DNA of 64,000 nt from Plecoglossus altivelis (GCA_036571765.1 BROE01000019.1:2855526-2919525); one strand, 5' to 3'. Counted from the first letter of the stretch, positions 47,297 through 61,800 are shown. The notes: generated by a model not told the origin, from the sequence alone. Translations and numbers: made by a program.

Positions 47297-49885
47297 CTGT
47301 GGAGGAGAGGAGAGGAGGGTTTTAAAACAACCGCAAACAGAGGTCAGCAGAAGGAAGAGCAGCGTGGAAGGACTAAGGATGGTCCTCCTGTCAAGTTTCA
47401 AAGCCTTACTGAAAAGGCCCTAAAGGATAAGGAGGATAAGATACTGAGCCCAAGTCCACAGATCGATGCTTCTTCTGAGGAACAAGACAGCATGGTTGGT
47501 TGGGCTTCTGCGGCCATATGTCCTGCATAGCGATCGGTTGGCTTGACACTGTGATGAAGCCTGAGCGAGCTCTGTTGTGGATGCTGTCTGCAAGAACCAG
47601 ATGTCCTTGGTGCCGTTACCTTACATGGATGCGTGTAACTTCAGTCTGTTCAACTATCAAGTTACAGCCGCACCCCCCCACCCCCACCCCCCAATCAAGA
47701 GGTCCAATCCTGACCAATCCCATAACAGATGTCACTGGGGTTTTCTGGCAAGAGATCAGCCTGTTAATTCTGCCCGACCCAATCACAACTCCCGATGATT
47801 CACTCTCGCAATCAACTCTCGTGTAATTACAATCCGCTCGGCCGGGGGAAGGCCTTGATCGGCTAGCGTTAATCGCGACCCGTAGATACGAAAAGCCGGC
47901 TTTATTATGCTTGTTTTGTAACTGCTGGATTTTTGTATTTTTTTGGGTACACCTCAACAGGATGACGAGTGACCCTGTTGACATCTGGCAGGCAAAATAG
48001 AGGACTTCCCTCTGCTAGCTGGGAGCGAGGGGGGAGGGAGGCTACACACCATCGAGGCTGTCCTATTTGTGTAAAGCACTCCACTGAGTATTAAGGGTCT
48101 GGCTCTGGCCAATATTAAGACATCTAAAGAGACACTCCTCAGCTTGGATTGGCTACTGGAGGGCAACGTGTTTGATTTGATCAACCGGGTCTTCTGGGGC
48201 TTAAAAGCAGGTAAATTACATTTCTCGCCCAAATTACATTTTGGTCAACAACAAAAAATCCAATTACTTTCCGAGTAGCCTTTCTATGGAAGAGTGGAGT
48301 CGTGGATTGGGAAGTAATCCTACAGCAGGATCCAGATGCTGACTTTAGGACTGAGCCCGATTCTGGGAAGTATTTGCCACGCTTCTCCCTCCTCGCTCCC
48401 GCCTAGAGACGAGCTGCTATTGATCTGTTTGGCCAGAGTCAATCTGTGCCCCTGCTGGGGGGCAGAAACCCACTGGAGCGCCAGGATTGGGCTCTCTATC
48501 GCCTCGACCCCTGCTGTCCAGGCATCCCATCGGATCACGCTCACATGTCAATGTGGTGTCGATAAAAGGCTCATTCCTGTTTGAACGGGATGGTGGGAAA
48601 ATCTGAAGATATTTCCCTGGCAATTCCCACACCTGTGGACTCTCCCTGACAGAATACTCCTCTTCCCCTAAGATGCCTTAGTCCTGATCGCTGTTTATTC
48701 ACGGTGACCTTGGAGCCTGCTTGCTTTCAACTGGGCAGGTTAGGCCATTGTGAATCTCGTACCCATGGTAACCCCTGGGAGCCCGTCGTGTTGACAGCTG
48801 ATGATGGGATTGTCATGACAACAAGCACAGCCTGGGAATGACAGCAGGTACAGTGGTTTAGCAGAGCAGGCAGCCCTCACAGTAGGGGCTTGAGAGACCG
48901 TATGTGTTGCTGGAACATCGAGGGTGCCATACATAGCCAGCGTAGCCTCAGAGACACACCCTGGGGTTCGAGGATGAAGGAAGAGGGGCAGGAAGAGGAG
49001 GAGGAGAAGGAGTAGGAGGAGACGGAGGGATATATCCGTCCCTGGTCAAAAGGAGGTGGAGAAACAGCTCAACAGGCAGGGAGGGGAAAGCGGAACATTT
49101 CAAGGACGGTCCAATGCCAAGCTGCTCTACATGAGGGTAACCAGTGTAACAAGGCCACCTCTAGGTGGAGGTAACCTCAGTAACTTGGGCGTAGCAACAA
49201 CTTTGGTACAGTAACTTTGGACAGAATTCATGGGGGCGCCATCCTGTTGGTAGCTATCCGATGTACTGTAAATACAGCGGGTAAGTTACAGTGTGGGTAC
49301 CATCATAAGGGTCATTTTCCTGGAAATCCTTTCAAACTCTCGAAACACTCAATTGTGGTGTAAATATCGCTTAAACCAAATACATGTAATGCTTTTCAAG
49401 TAGTAGTAGTCATTCAGTAGAATTAAAGACATCAAAGCTGATCTTAAGCCCATAACAAGATTAACTTGTGACCTATACTAAACCCCATCACGACCAAAAG
49501 CTGTTTCTATCAGCCTTTAAAACAGACATTTCATCCGGTCGACATTGCGAACAGGTAGTCCGTGTTCAGGCAGTAGCGAAGCATGAAAGCGAGATTCGAC
49601 CCGCTACAGTTCTACTAACAGTCCTTACGTAACTAGCAGTTCTACTAGAGAGCAGATAGCAGGGGTTGCTCTCTGGAGTTTTGGTTAGCGTGTGCTCATG
49701 CGCGCGTGAAGATGGACGAGAGCTATTCTGACGCCCACGCGCTCGCCGCATTTAGGTCGTCCTATGACACTTGCATCACTATGAGATGGATGTGAGCACG
49801 GGCCTACCACTAGTGGATGCTCGCAAGAGTCACAAGGTTTCTGAAGCCGCACCGAGCGGTGGTAAGAGCCCGAGGTCAACTCTCA

Positions 49886-50055
49886 CAGCGCCTGTGATGC
49901 CATATGGAAACGCTCAGTGCCTGTGATGCCCTATGGAACGCTCAGTGCCTGTGATACCCTATGGAACGCTCAGTGCCTGTGATACCCTATGGAAACGCAC
50001 AGTGCCTGTGATGCCCCATGGAAACGCTCAGTGCCTGTGATGCCCTATGGAAAAC
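49886..50055 (+). repeat. 28-29 bp tandem repeat x 6
   Basis: Six near-identical copies of a unit CAGTGCCTGTGATGCCCTAT followed by GGAAACGCT, one copy losing an A. It lies in the probable ppm1e intron 1. Confidence 0.95.
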
Positions 50056-50183
50056 CACTGGGGAAAGAAAAGTAGAGTGCAAACATGGCCTTTGAACATC
50101 GGTCACACCTATTAGACTCCACTCATGGCCTTTTCATGTGATGGAACTGTGTCTGACTGATACACCTGGTAATGCATGCATTA

Positions 50184-50229
50184 CAGCTCACGCATGCACA
50201 CACACGCACACACATGCACACACACACGA
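50184..50229 (+). repeat. Interrupted (CA)n repeat
   Basis: CA-rich run with GCA interruptions. A (GT)-rich counterpart occurs at 50534-50605. Confidence 0.85.
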
Positions 50230-51639
50230 CAATATGGATGTAGCCTCCTCTCTCTGGTCCTTTCATGCTTTTGCTCTGATCTTTTTTATGAAATGGGAAA
50301 ACGCGACCAGCCTGAACCACACAATGGACCATTTCATCTTCCCTGATTGATTGCATGTCTCTTGAATAATTAGAGTATGGGAGATGGGTTGAGAAGGTGG
50401 TGGTGGGGAGACTGAAGGCAAACGCAGGAAAAAAAGATTGAGTCCTGTTTGTGCGTGTGAGCGAGCGAGTGGGAGGATTGTGTGGATGTGTGTAGTGTGG
50501 GAGTTCGCAGCACAGTGGAGTAGGTACATGACGTGCGTGTGTGTGTGTGTGGATGGTGAATGTGTGATGTTGATCGTGATGTGTGTGTGTGTATAGTGTG
50601 TGTGTGAGAGAGAGGGAATGAGACGTAGAGACAGGCTTTGTGTGAATGTGGGCGGGTAGAAGTTGTGGAGTCAGGTGTTTAAGGGTAGAAACTAGACTCA
50701 AAACTGAAAGTGGAGACGATCAGAGACATGCACGAAGAAGGAGAGGTGTGGAGTGAGAGAGAGAGTCAGTGAGAAGGAGAGAGGGAAGATGGGCTGAATA
50801 AGTGCACGATGTAACATGGTTGGATAGCTGACATCATGTCATGCCAGTGGCTGTCGCTGTACTGTCCTCAACTTCCTCCTCCTCCTCCCCCATGTTTCCA
50901 TTCATAGAAACCACATTCTCTCCCTCTCTCTCTCATCTCCACCTCTCCCTCTTTCACACTCACTAGCTTGCATACTTCGTCACTGCCTGATGAGGAGGGG
51001 GGGGGCTTGGGTGCTGAGGTGGGGAGCCCTCATTGGCTGAGGGGCTCCGGCATACACGTCATCAGCCAATAGCGGCCCCCCTCTGCTGGTGCGCCACAGT
51101 GAGGTCAGAACAGCGTGAAGGAATGGGGATTAGGTGTAGAAAGGCAGACTTGGGCTTTTTGGTTGCCTTTTGCGTACCGTTTTACACACTATCTTTATCC
51201 ATGCTATGTGACAACCCAAACAATGTGCAGAGCTTCATTTAAAGGGACAGGGACCCGTACACAAAGCATTTGATTTCTTAACCGAGACGTATATTTTGGC
51301 GAAAAAACACTTTCACTGGGTGATTGAATGAAAAGTCAAAACCTTTTTTATCCTTTCTTATAAATTCACTCATCTCTTTTTTTTTTTACCTCAGTTGCCT
51401 TTGCGCTAGCTAGCTTAGCTGATTTGCTTTTTACTGCAATAACACTCCATGGCATGCTGGAGTTAGCATGATAGTGGGGTTTGCATTGATTTGCGCTAGC
51501 GGAGAGGGTAGCTTGGGGAGGATAAAGTGTGAGAGTGGAGGGCTTTACTGCGGCTTAATGCAGCTGCTGTGGAGGTGAGAGATCTGGGTCGGGGAGCCTC
51601 GCGTTGACGTCACACGGAGAGAGGGGCGGCTCAGACCTG

Positions 51640-51800
51640 CTGTGGAGGAGGGAAGAGAGAGAGGGGCGATACAGTAGGGAGAGGGGCAGAGAGAGAGAGA
51701 CAGAGGAGAGGGAGAGAGGAGAGGGGAGATAGAGGGGTGGAACGTTAAAGGCACTGAGAACGTGTGTGTGTGTTTATGAGAGAGAGAAAGAGCGAGAGAG
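51640..51800 (+). repeat. GA-rich low-complexity stretch
   Basis: Purine-rich (GAGAGAGG)n-type sequence with a (GT)n at about 51762, in the probable ppm1e intron 1. Confidence 0.8.
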
Positions 51801-54514
51801 AGCCTACACATCATACTGATGGACTTTACGGATCGCAGGCAGTCCGTTCAGTACATCAAGCTAGCTTCTTATCCGCTTCTTGCTCCTCACTCAGTCTGCG
51901 ACGATGGTTCAATGCATAGCAAACCACTGATCCTAGACCTGTTCTAACAAGACTGTGCACCAAGGACATGTCCTCAACAGGTGCATTATTAAGTTTAACA
52001 GGCAGGAAGAATGAAGATGTGCTTGTTCTTCTACTGTACGGACTGTCTGGTAGTTTCTCTGCGAGAGTGCGCATGGACTGTGTGTGTGCGTGCGTTGCCA
52101 AGTACGGTGCGTCACAGAGTGCTCACCGAGAGGTGTGCATGGGTTGTGAGTGTGTGTGTGCGTGCGCGCGCGTGTGTGTGAGAAAGAGAGAGAGCGAGAG
52201 AGCGAGCATTGCCAGAGCTCAGACCCATCCCCGGCAACAGTGCGTCACACACAGCTCTCATGGGGCTTCTGTTCCTACATTAACTTTCAACTGTCCTTGA
52301 CAGAGACTTGCCAAGATCTTTCCTTCCTTCTTTCTCTCTTCCCTATGATCTCCTTCTTTCATTCTCTCTACCTCCCTCTCTCCGACACGCAAACTGTTGC
52401 GTCGAACTTTGTACCTACTAACTAACACGGGGTCCAAACCTGTGACTACATCTCCGCTCCTGCACTGTAGCTTCATGCAAGCATGGATGAGGCAGCACAG
52501 GCGCGTAGACAGTGTTGTGTGTGAAACATGCGTGTTCGTGTGTGCTGGCGTGTTCGTGTGTGCCGGCATGTTAGCGTGGATGGCTGCTCAGCACTAGCAT
52601 GTGATGCGTGATCATGCATACTGCATGCCAGCAGTGCACTCCCACAGTCTCTCCTCACGACACCCCCCCCCCCCTTCCCTCCAATCTATCCACTCCTTGG
52701 TTCCCTCGCTCCTCCTTTCTGCCACCCCCGTCCCCCCAATCCCACCTCCCTTCCTCTCTATGAATTGTGGGAATGCAGGTAATCTTTAGACTGGATGAGT
52801 CAGAGGTTATTTATAGTGGGATGCAGGATTAGGTTGCCTCTAAATCTCTCTGCTCCGTCCATCAATCTGCCTTTCCCACTCTGCAGCCGGGGCTAAATAT
52901 ACTGGGGCAGCGAGTGTGGTTGGGGGCAGCCCTCCTCTACCTCCAGAGTTACTGACAAGGTCTCCGGGTTCCACAGCGCCAGCGGTGCGTCTGACAGGAC
53001 GTCAGCGGAGCGCAGACCGCTGGCTGACGTCACAACGCCCACCTCTCCTTCGCTTTGCTGGCTTTCTTTGCCAAGACGAGAGACGAGAGCGCTTTGCTTT
53101 TTCATTTCACCTACTCGTTTCCCTCTGGCATCGGACGGTTCCATTCCTCTCAGATGCTCTAAGATGCTATAGTTGGCGTTTTCCAGAGGTTGAGGAGTGT
53201 GCAGGTCATCAAAAATCAAAATAGAGTGTGTGCGCGCTAGTGTGTGTCAGCAACAGAGAAGAGAGAGAGGGGTTGGGGAGAGAATGCGTGGGTCGAGGGC
53301 GGGACTGTGGAAGTTGCGTGTCTGTGTGTGTGTGTGTGTCCACGTGAGTCTCTCAATATCTCCAGGTCTGCAATACCAGTCTATGACTCAGATCGGGCCG
53401 GTGGAGGAGGAAGCAGAAATAACAAACCCTTTGCAACAACATAAACAGTCTCAGGCTGAAACGCCAAACGGGGGGGAGACCAGGGTTTTTTTAAAGACGC
53501 ATTTGAATAAAAAATGAATAAAACTAAAGTAACACTAGTGCTTCAGGAAATGAAACATTTATGTCTGAGTTGTGCAAAACCAGAGGGGCAAGTTAGGATG
53601 GGAGTGATGGTAAAGAATATTCATTTGAGGACAAAAGTGTGCCTCGCTGAGTGCAAGCATGGTAATAAAGTCAGAACGAAACGACACAGACAAGGAGCGG
53701 TTTTTGATCTCCTTAGGAAGGAGACGCTGTAAACCGCGTCGAGAACCACAGCGAACGTGTCTTTAAATGCCACGGCGCTCGAAGCGACCACGGTGCTATT
53801 AAGTCATTAATGAAGCCACCCGTGTGGAGAAGCCAGCCCAGTAAGACGCCAGGGCTTGGCGGAGCTCCCTCAGGGCTCCTGTTCAAGACGTCAGAACAGG
53901 AGCTCATCCGCCCTCGTGTAATCACACCGTCTATTCCAAAGAAACAGGGACACTGCCGTGATGCACACAGACAGGAACGGCTCTGGGCCACGACCGGCAT
54001 TACAACGATACCCAATGAGGCAAAAGAAAAAAAAAATCCATAGCCAAAACTACGAATCCCATGATGCTTTACAGTTCCGGAGAGAAGGCAGGGAGAGACG
54101 CCTAGAGCCGCGATTCCTAGACTGCCAAGTGCTCTGCGTGCCTGCTCCAAGTGCGTCACAGGATCCGTCAGGCTTGCTTGTCACCTTTTAAGCCAGCTTT
54201 ACCTCTTCTACCCAACGGCCGAGACGTTTATCCAAGTGCTGTGGTGCTCAACATCAGACACACAGAACACCCTGTTCTAGCCAACAGACCTAAAGCTCAA
54301 TCACGTAGAGCATAGAGTGATGTACTAAGAGCGGATACACTGCATGGCTATACTCTTGATTTAGACCGGCCGATGCATCGTGACTCTATGATATGATAAA
54401 TGAGTCTTTGCCTCAGCCTAAAGGAGACTGCAGTGTGCCCTGATATTGTTTGGCGTGATATTGTTTGGCCTGATAGTGTCTGAACACTGTATGAGCAAGT
54501 ATCTCCACAGAGAG

Positions 54515-54574
54515 AGAGTGAGAGACAGAGTGAGGGGGAGAGAGAGAGAGAGCATACGAGAGAAAGACAAACAG

Positions 54575-54610
<36 letters not shown>

Positions 54611-54612
54611 TG
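54515..54612 (+). repeat. (GA)n / (GAAA)n simple repeat
   Basis: Purine tract of GAGAGA runs with a central (AAAG)n block, in the probable ppm1e intron 1. Confidence 0.9.
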
Positions 54613-55740
54613 TGAGACACAGTGGTGAGGATGCATTGAGAAGGTCAGGCGATCAACACAGTTGTTTCCAGTCCTTCCTTGGAGATGAACGGACGTAGTG
54701 TTGATGGAGGGACTGTATGCGTTTCAAAGAAATCGTGTTCATATTCCAATATACTGGGATCAACCAGTCACAAGTCCTATATCTCTGTTGTATTGTTCCG
54801 GCAGGCAATTCTGGTCATTCAAGTCAATAGATTGCATCTAGGGAGTATTTTCCAGTCTGGCATCGAACTGATAGCATGGTATAGAGACGATCAAGGTTAA
54901 GCAAGTGCTGGCTTGAATGTAAATGAAACTAAAGCCATAGACGGAACATCAATTCCTTTAAGGTCCAGCGTTGTACTTGCTTCTGAAGGGCATGTCTAAT
55001 GGGTGCAGTAGTGGAACAAATACACTGAATAACTATCATTGGCGTTTGTGTGCATTGCCCCATTATAGGAATAGTGGGGGTTTGTGTTTCACTGGGTAAG
55101 ATGTCCATACTATTGACAGATGTACAGAACACCCGTCCTGTTAATGATGTTATAAGAATGTTAGGCGGATCTGCTGTGTTTAAAAGATGGAAACAATGAT
55201 ATCCCGATAACATGCTGTCTGTGTGTAGAAAAGAGACTGGTTTGCTTAGATAACTGAGAACAACACCTCACATATTTAATAGTTGGTTTTATCACTTATC
55301 TGCGTTAGATGGAAGTATGAGCTAGTTTAACCTGTAGCTTGTCATTTTGCTAATTTTAGTGTTGTTTTATTCCAGTACGTTCCCATGTGGATCGAGTGGA
55401 TTTATCAAAGGTTTAGTCAAGGATACCTGCTGGAAGGCGACTGCGACGACATCCGCATCAAACGCAACCGAGTGGGAGATGAATTCTCTGGCGTGTAGAA
55501 AGTAGCAAGGCCAGAGGACGCGGCGCTCGTAAAACAGCCGTTTGGTTCATGATATGGGGGGAGACATCTTCCCTACTGTCAGTCTGCCTTCATCTTTCCA
55601 TCGCTCACCTTCAAAAGCAGGGTCTTCTTCGCAGATGGTCAAAACATCACCCAAACTCTCTACCTAGTCAGCCTCTCTCTGTATTTGGCTCTTTGTACCC
55701 AACCAAAGCTAAATCAAACTGATAGCTTTGTGAAATCCAC

Positions 55741-55845
55741 TGAAGGAAGGAAGGAAGGAAGGGTGGAAGGAAGGAAGGAAGGAAGGAAGGGTGGAAGGAA
55801 GGAAGGGTGGAAGGAAGGAAGGGTGGACGTAAGGAAGGAAGGGAG
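55741..55845 (+). repeat. (GGAA)n tetranucleotide array with GGGT variants
   Basis: About 25 GGAA/GGGT units. GGAA is the core of ETS-family binding sites, so the array could bind such factors, but this is only a sequence resemblance. Confidence 0.95.
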
Positions 55846-58800
55846 TTTGTCTGGTTGTTTGATACAGTAGTATTTCACAACCATACTTAAATCTTTGAAC
55901 CTAATCTGTAACCTTTGGAGGATGTGAAAAAGAACACATCACAAAAGGTTAACAGACAGGACGGGCGGCTTCGTGAGGTCACGCTAGCCATGCGGGGGCT
56001 TGCTTTGAGACAGCAAACCAGGGCACCGTGGTCATTCCCTGTAGCCGTACACATTAAGACCTAAGTTCTTTCGCAGAAGACGTGGGAGAGCTCACTTGGT
56101 TTTGCATGCATGCATGTTGTTGTGGTGGCGGTAGTGGCATTAACACCGTACATGACTGGTAAAACGATGGCAACAGCTGGTTTTACACTTCAAATGTATT
56201 TCCCTTAATGCAAAGTCATTTTCCCAAACAAACATGCAGCCTTTACGCAAAAGCAAACTGAGGCAGTCTTTAAGACAGGTGTGTAATAAAGATAATGTAG
56301 TGGGGTCTATCAAATAGAAACAAATGATTGTTGAAGAAAATGACATTTAAATAGCAGAGGAAACTCCCGTTTAAATGGAGCAATATGAAAGATGGGGGTG
56401 AACCACCAGGGATGACTAGCATGCATGCGTGTCAGAAACAACTGCAATGTTCCTGCGCCCGTTACAAGATGGACGTGGTTCGACGGAGACGCGAAGGAGC
56501 CATTTTACGTCGCTCTGAACATTCTAGCGTTCGCTCGGTCTCGCTCCTGGATTCGTATGGAGAGAGGGTGTCTGGGGGGGGACAGAAACGGTGGTCGACT
56601 ATGTGTGTGTGTGTCTGTGAAGTGTTTCTGGAGTAGTAACGAAGGGGTAAACAAGGTGAGACGTGTCAGCTCAGAGATTTACAGAGCAGCGAGAGTGGGT
56701 CTATTTAGGAGAGATTTGACCTACTTGGGCCAAGGAGGACAGTTATTTGGGCTGTTGTGACATTGAAGGACGAGGAGTTCTGCATGCTGGTATTTCGAAA
56801 GATTTGGGTGCCTGGAAATAGAATCCTTCGACTTGGCTCTTATTGATCAGGGTTATGATGCTGTATGTTTATGAGCGTATGAGTGTTTGTGACCTGTGTG
56901 AGTGTAGAACCTATAGATTTGTGACAGACTTCGTGCATGTAGAGTATGCACTCTTCTTATTACTTACTGGTTATCAGTTATTTGTAACTGAGGTATTGAA
57001 TGAGGATTAAAGCTAATTGAAATTAACATTGCTTAGATATTTTGTTAACATAAAGACTTGACTTATAGTTTTGTCTCGACAACTTTCTCATAACGTCCAG
57101 TTGACAGTCTCTTGACAGCGTGGGATATCATTAGGATATCATACATCATAATGATTCGTGTTTGCTCTTCTCTATTCCGTCTATCAAACCATGCTTTTCT
57201 GTCAGATATTCACAGCTAATATAAGACGTGTCCTAATTGGCTATTTGTGTCTTTCTTTGAATAGAGATGAAATTCTCTCTGATCTACTTGGGTGACACTG
57301 TTATATCATCTTGATGTACATTCCAAGAAGGCTTCAAGGAATGTGAAAACGACATCCACACTGTAGAGACGACGTCTGATAACCCTCTCTTTTCATCACC
57401 ATGCACCTTAGCAACATATCTTTAAGAAAAGAACAGAATTTGAACATGTATAATCAAGCACGGGTTAAATTTCTGTATTTTGTGAAAACAAAGCTCACCC
57501 ACTTAGTCAACGACATGTCAAAATGACTGACTTATTGGCAAAAACAAACAGAAAAACCTTCCCGAAGGCAGAGTAGGAGAGGCGCCTTGCCTTTTGTAAA
57601 TAAGTAGCCCAGAGAGGTGACAGGCTGCTTAGATGATAAAATGGCCAGAAAGTCCTCGAATGTGATAAGGGGAATGTGTCCTCCACGAGTACACCAAACC
57701 CAGCATGATTCATGCTTTAAACCTGGTTTCACTATATTGTTATCCTTGAGTCTTTCCAAAGAACTAGCCAGCAGGTCGTTTCCATGGGAACTTGGATGTC
57801 TGCAGCCAACGTCAGTCATCGCTGATGCTTAAGTTTAGAAATTGATGTCAATAGTTACTTCTTTTGTGTATATATATAAATAAAACTAGAGGTTGAGTTC
57901 CTCTTTCACATATTACATTCTAGTCCTTGTCTGATCTGACCTTTTCCCGTGAAGGCCAGTGTTGGAAAAAGCAGCACAGCTCGACCTGCCACGAGCTGTT
58001 CGACATCTCCACCTGGATGGCCAGGAAAATGCTGCCAGTTGTCAGGGATGAGAAACACATAGAAGAAAAAAGAAAACAAAAACAAAGAATTAGGAAAAAC
58101 GACAACAAAAAAAACAAAAAAAAGAAAATGGAGGCTGATGAAAGACAGCTGGGAAATGCTCTCCAATTGAAAATCCATGATCCTTCGGGGTGGGGGGGTA
58201 GGTGTGGGAGTTGGCAGGGGGGGGGCACCACTTGGACAAAGGAGGACGGAGGCGTGTATTCAATCTGCAGACTACCTGATAACGAGGCACATTTGAAAAG
58301 GCAGAAATGCTAGTCTGAGACCGCGGGGGTTACAAGCCTGATGAGGCTCCTCCATGCTGTGCTGCAGGCAGGTACTTCCACACTACCGGGCCACCATCCC
58401 TCCAGTTCAGTAGCACCGATTTCAGATATTGTTCGAGTCTTGAATAGTATTATCAGCTCAGCGTGTCTTACACTACTAGGAAATCCACCATTCTAACCCT
58501 ATAATTTTAGATATAAAAGACCAAAATTACATATTGTTGCAAATAGTCAAATCTGAATATAGAACCTGAAGTGGAGTTAACCATCAAGCTGTTCCAAGTC
58601 TCCTGGTTTGAGAGCTACTGTTCACTGTCTCCTCATGGGGTTGTAGGGAGGTCTAACTGGGTTAGACGTGTTTCCCTCTGCTCTGTTCGGAGCTAAAAGC
58701 CACTAGAGTCTGTTTGCACAGGAAGGGAAAACACTGGGCCAAGTGGCTGTGGAAAATCCCATCTGACGCGACACTGACAGACTGATGAGTACTGGCACAA

Positions 58801-61800
58801 ACCAAAGTACTCGGGAAGGGGAAGTTCTAACACACTTAACAAGTTTCGCGCCCATCGTTTGTCTATTTAAGATCGTGTATCCGCTAAATACATTTCGCAC
58901 AAGTGATGACGAGGAAATGGACAGGAATTGTTGAAATAATAACCATAGATAGATGGACAAAACGCATTTTGAATGCTGGATTTTTCATATGAGTATATTT
59001 TGGGTCAACACTAAAGGTCGATGTCACGTCAGAGGACTGAATGTCGATGTCACGTCAGAGGGTGAATCTTACGCTGCTTAAGTACAAGCGTTGCGTGGCC
59101 GGTTGTGTTTTGAGGAAACAAATGGGCCATATCTCTGTGTCTTGGCCCGGGATTACAGGCCTAATCCCAGAGACTGTTCACTTCCATGTATCGCAGATGC
59201 AAGCCAAAGTGCCCCGGTATTCGGAGAAAGCGCTTTCCATTTCAATGCCAAAGTCAGACTTTGTCCGGACAAGGAAGTACTGCATTTAGATTCTTAAACA
59301 GTGTCATGGAGATTATGCAGTCTTGTCTGACTACCATCCTCCAGATCATGAAGAACACAAGGATGTGTGTATAGTGTAAATACCAAGATATGGCTGCCCT
59401 GTCAAGGGTAAACCTTCGAGTCAAAATCCACTGGGAGAACCTTTTGAAATGGCACTAATAAAACATCTCAAATATCATCTATTTACTATTCACCCACGGC
59501 GACAATAACATGGATGGAGAGAGGCTTACTTGCAACAGTGCCTTCCTCTCTACCCCTGACAAGAGTCGAATCTGAACTGTTGTTTTTGAAAGGGTTAACT
59601 CATCAGCCAGCTGTCACCCTCCTGTCACCCACTGACACACTGATCAGAGTCATCTGAGCCACTCCTACTGTACACTCGCGCCTTGATGAACACAGACACA
59701 CCCGCACGCATGCAGATGGACCCAAACACATGTAGACCCCCACACACGAATGAATGTAAGAACTGATATGGTTTCACAAATGTGCTCAAGCAATGTCTTT
59801 CAAAAGCAAAAGTCCTGTCTTACAACACAAAGCATTCTTGTCCAAGCCTGCAAAACAATTTCATTCGTCACACACCCATCGATCGAATGTCCAATGTGAC
59901 CAAGGTTAAAAAATAAAATCGGATTTTAAAACCGTCTAAACCATAGAAGACTCCCTGAACTGAAAAATGTCCAAAATGTCTTGTCAAGCAGCATTCAAGC
60001 TGGTTCTATTTCACAACTACACCTTCGATACTTCAGACGGTCCTGTCCTTCCAGCTGCACTGCACTTCCTCTGAAGTGATTTGTAAATGACACTGGCGAG
60101 TTCGTCACGACAAGTTTATAGTTGTTCACTTAAATGTCACAGGGTAACCTTATCGCGATGCAGCTGAAGCCCTATGCTGACTCCAACTTCATTATCATTT
60201 TACACGTTCCCAAAAATCAATATACACCGACTACTTTCTCTCCAACCCACTGATTAAAATCTGAGGGTTAATTGTAGACATGAACCAAAATCGGGCTTAA
60301 TACAACTCGTCCTAATGAGTTCTCCTGGAAAATGATCCCTGTCATGTAAGGTAGAGATTCATTGATTCGTTGTCAAGGAAGTCTTGCTTCCAAAAAGGTC
60401 TAAAGGCTGATTAGTGCTATAGGCCGACATAGCAGCCAGTAGATCATCATGACTTGGCTCTGAAGTGGCACCTTCATTCACATTCGGTCCTTCTCCAAGC
60501 GCTCACACTGGAAGTGGACTCTGAGTTCCGACATATCAAGGACATGATTCAGAGATTCCGAAAATCACACAGACGACTGCTGCTTAGATAACCGTGTCTT
60601 CAAAATGAGACGCGCATGGGTAGCGATGAATATATCAGATTTAATTTGGCAGCACAATCAGCGTCCTGGGGTGTTCAGAAAATCCCCCAACTAACACCTC
60701 CTGACATTTTACATTACTGGAAACATAATAGCTTTGCCTACAATGCTGCTTCGGGTGGCATTCATTTGTCTGCATTTCCATCGCGAAGTTGCGTCGGCAT
60801 TCATTTATTAGGACGAGGCTGAAGGGAGAAGCTCTGCTGCCACACCCCAAGCTGCGAGCCCACGTCAGACGGAGGCTTGCTGTGGTCTTTACGTGATTTG
60901 CATCATGCGCGAAGTCCCGGTAGTGTTCCGAGCGATGCGATTGGTTCCTGCTGATGTAATGCTGCTTTTTTTGTGTGAGCCGGAGGAAAAAAGGATGACA
61001 TTATGGATGATGGCTGTAGACAGCTTGATAGCAAAACTATACACGGAACTTGGGATATTGTAAACCTATGTTGTAGCTTTGGAGCTGGCATGAAAGTACA
61101 CCATTTCCACGACTAGCGGTCCAGCAACTCAATGTCCTGCTAGACCCCCCCCCGGTATTCTATTGAAACCTTGAATGTATGTCCCTCACAGGCATCCTAG
61201 CGTGCTCAGTGCAGCTTCACACAGCGCCTTAAGGCGGTATTATGTAATCCACCAGCTGGCAGATCAGTTGTTTCATAATAGCCTATAGGGGAGCCAGAAC
61301 GTGTCAGAGGCCTGTTGATCAGGGAGGCCATCTTCATCTCTTGTCGCCTCCCAGGACCACGGCACTTGACCTAATCCAATCCCAGTAGACAAAATACATC
61401 CAACATGGCAAATGTGTCCGTGAGTGATTGGAAGGCGCGCACAGAGTCATGATAGTTGGGTGGAAAAGAAGGAAGTGTGGGTGGTTGTACCTAAAAGGGT
61501 CAGCCTTGTTTGACCCCGCTGCGGTGAAACCTAGCGGAGGCCATGCTGAGTCACCGCATTTTTGCCTCGACCTGGGGGGATATGTCTCCCATTATTCACC
61601 AATGACTCATGAGCTTCTGTGGATGAGCAGCGCACTTGACTACCGCGCAGCAGCTAATCGCCGGGCTTTCGACTGCGACTCAGCCCGTCAGCACACTGCT
61701 TATTATGAGTCAGCCCTCACACGGCGCTGGATGCTAACCCTCCCTCTGGGTGCTGGTGAGTGAAGGCCATTGCAGAGGCGGTGTTAGTGGCGAGGGCTCC

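Noticed and set aside
48961..49035. GAGGAG-rich stretch as the missing acidic first exon of ppm1e
   Set aside because: It is purine-rich on the + strand, so on the ppm1e strand it would encode Pro/Ser/Leu rather than Glu, and no donor in the needed phase follows.
49886..50055. Regular direct repeats as a CRISPR array
   Set aside because: Units are contiguous with no unique spacers and the context is a vertebrate intron, so this is a minisatellite.
52893..53224. Overlapping open frames of over 100 codons on both strands
   Set aside because: No motifs, no splice-consistent borders and no partner exons; likely chance openness in mixed-composition intron sequence.
55380..55497. Possible terminal exon (frame containing GDCDDIRIKRNRV before a stop)
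   Set aside because: No convincing acceptor, no recognised family and no partner exon nearby, so a chance open stretch is the simpler reading.
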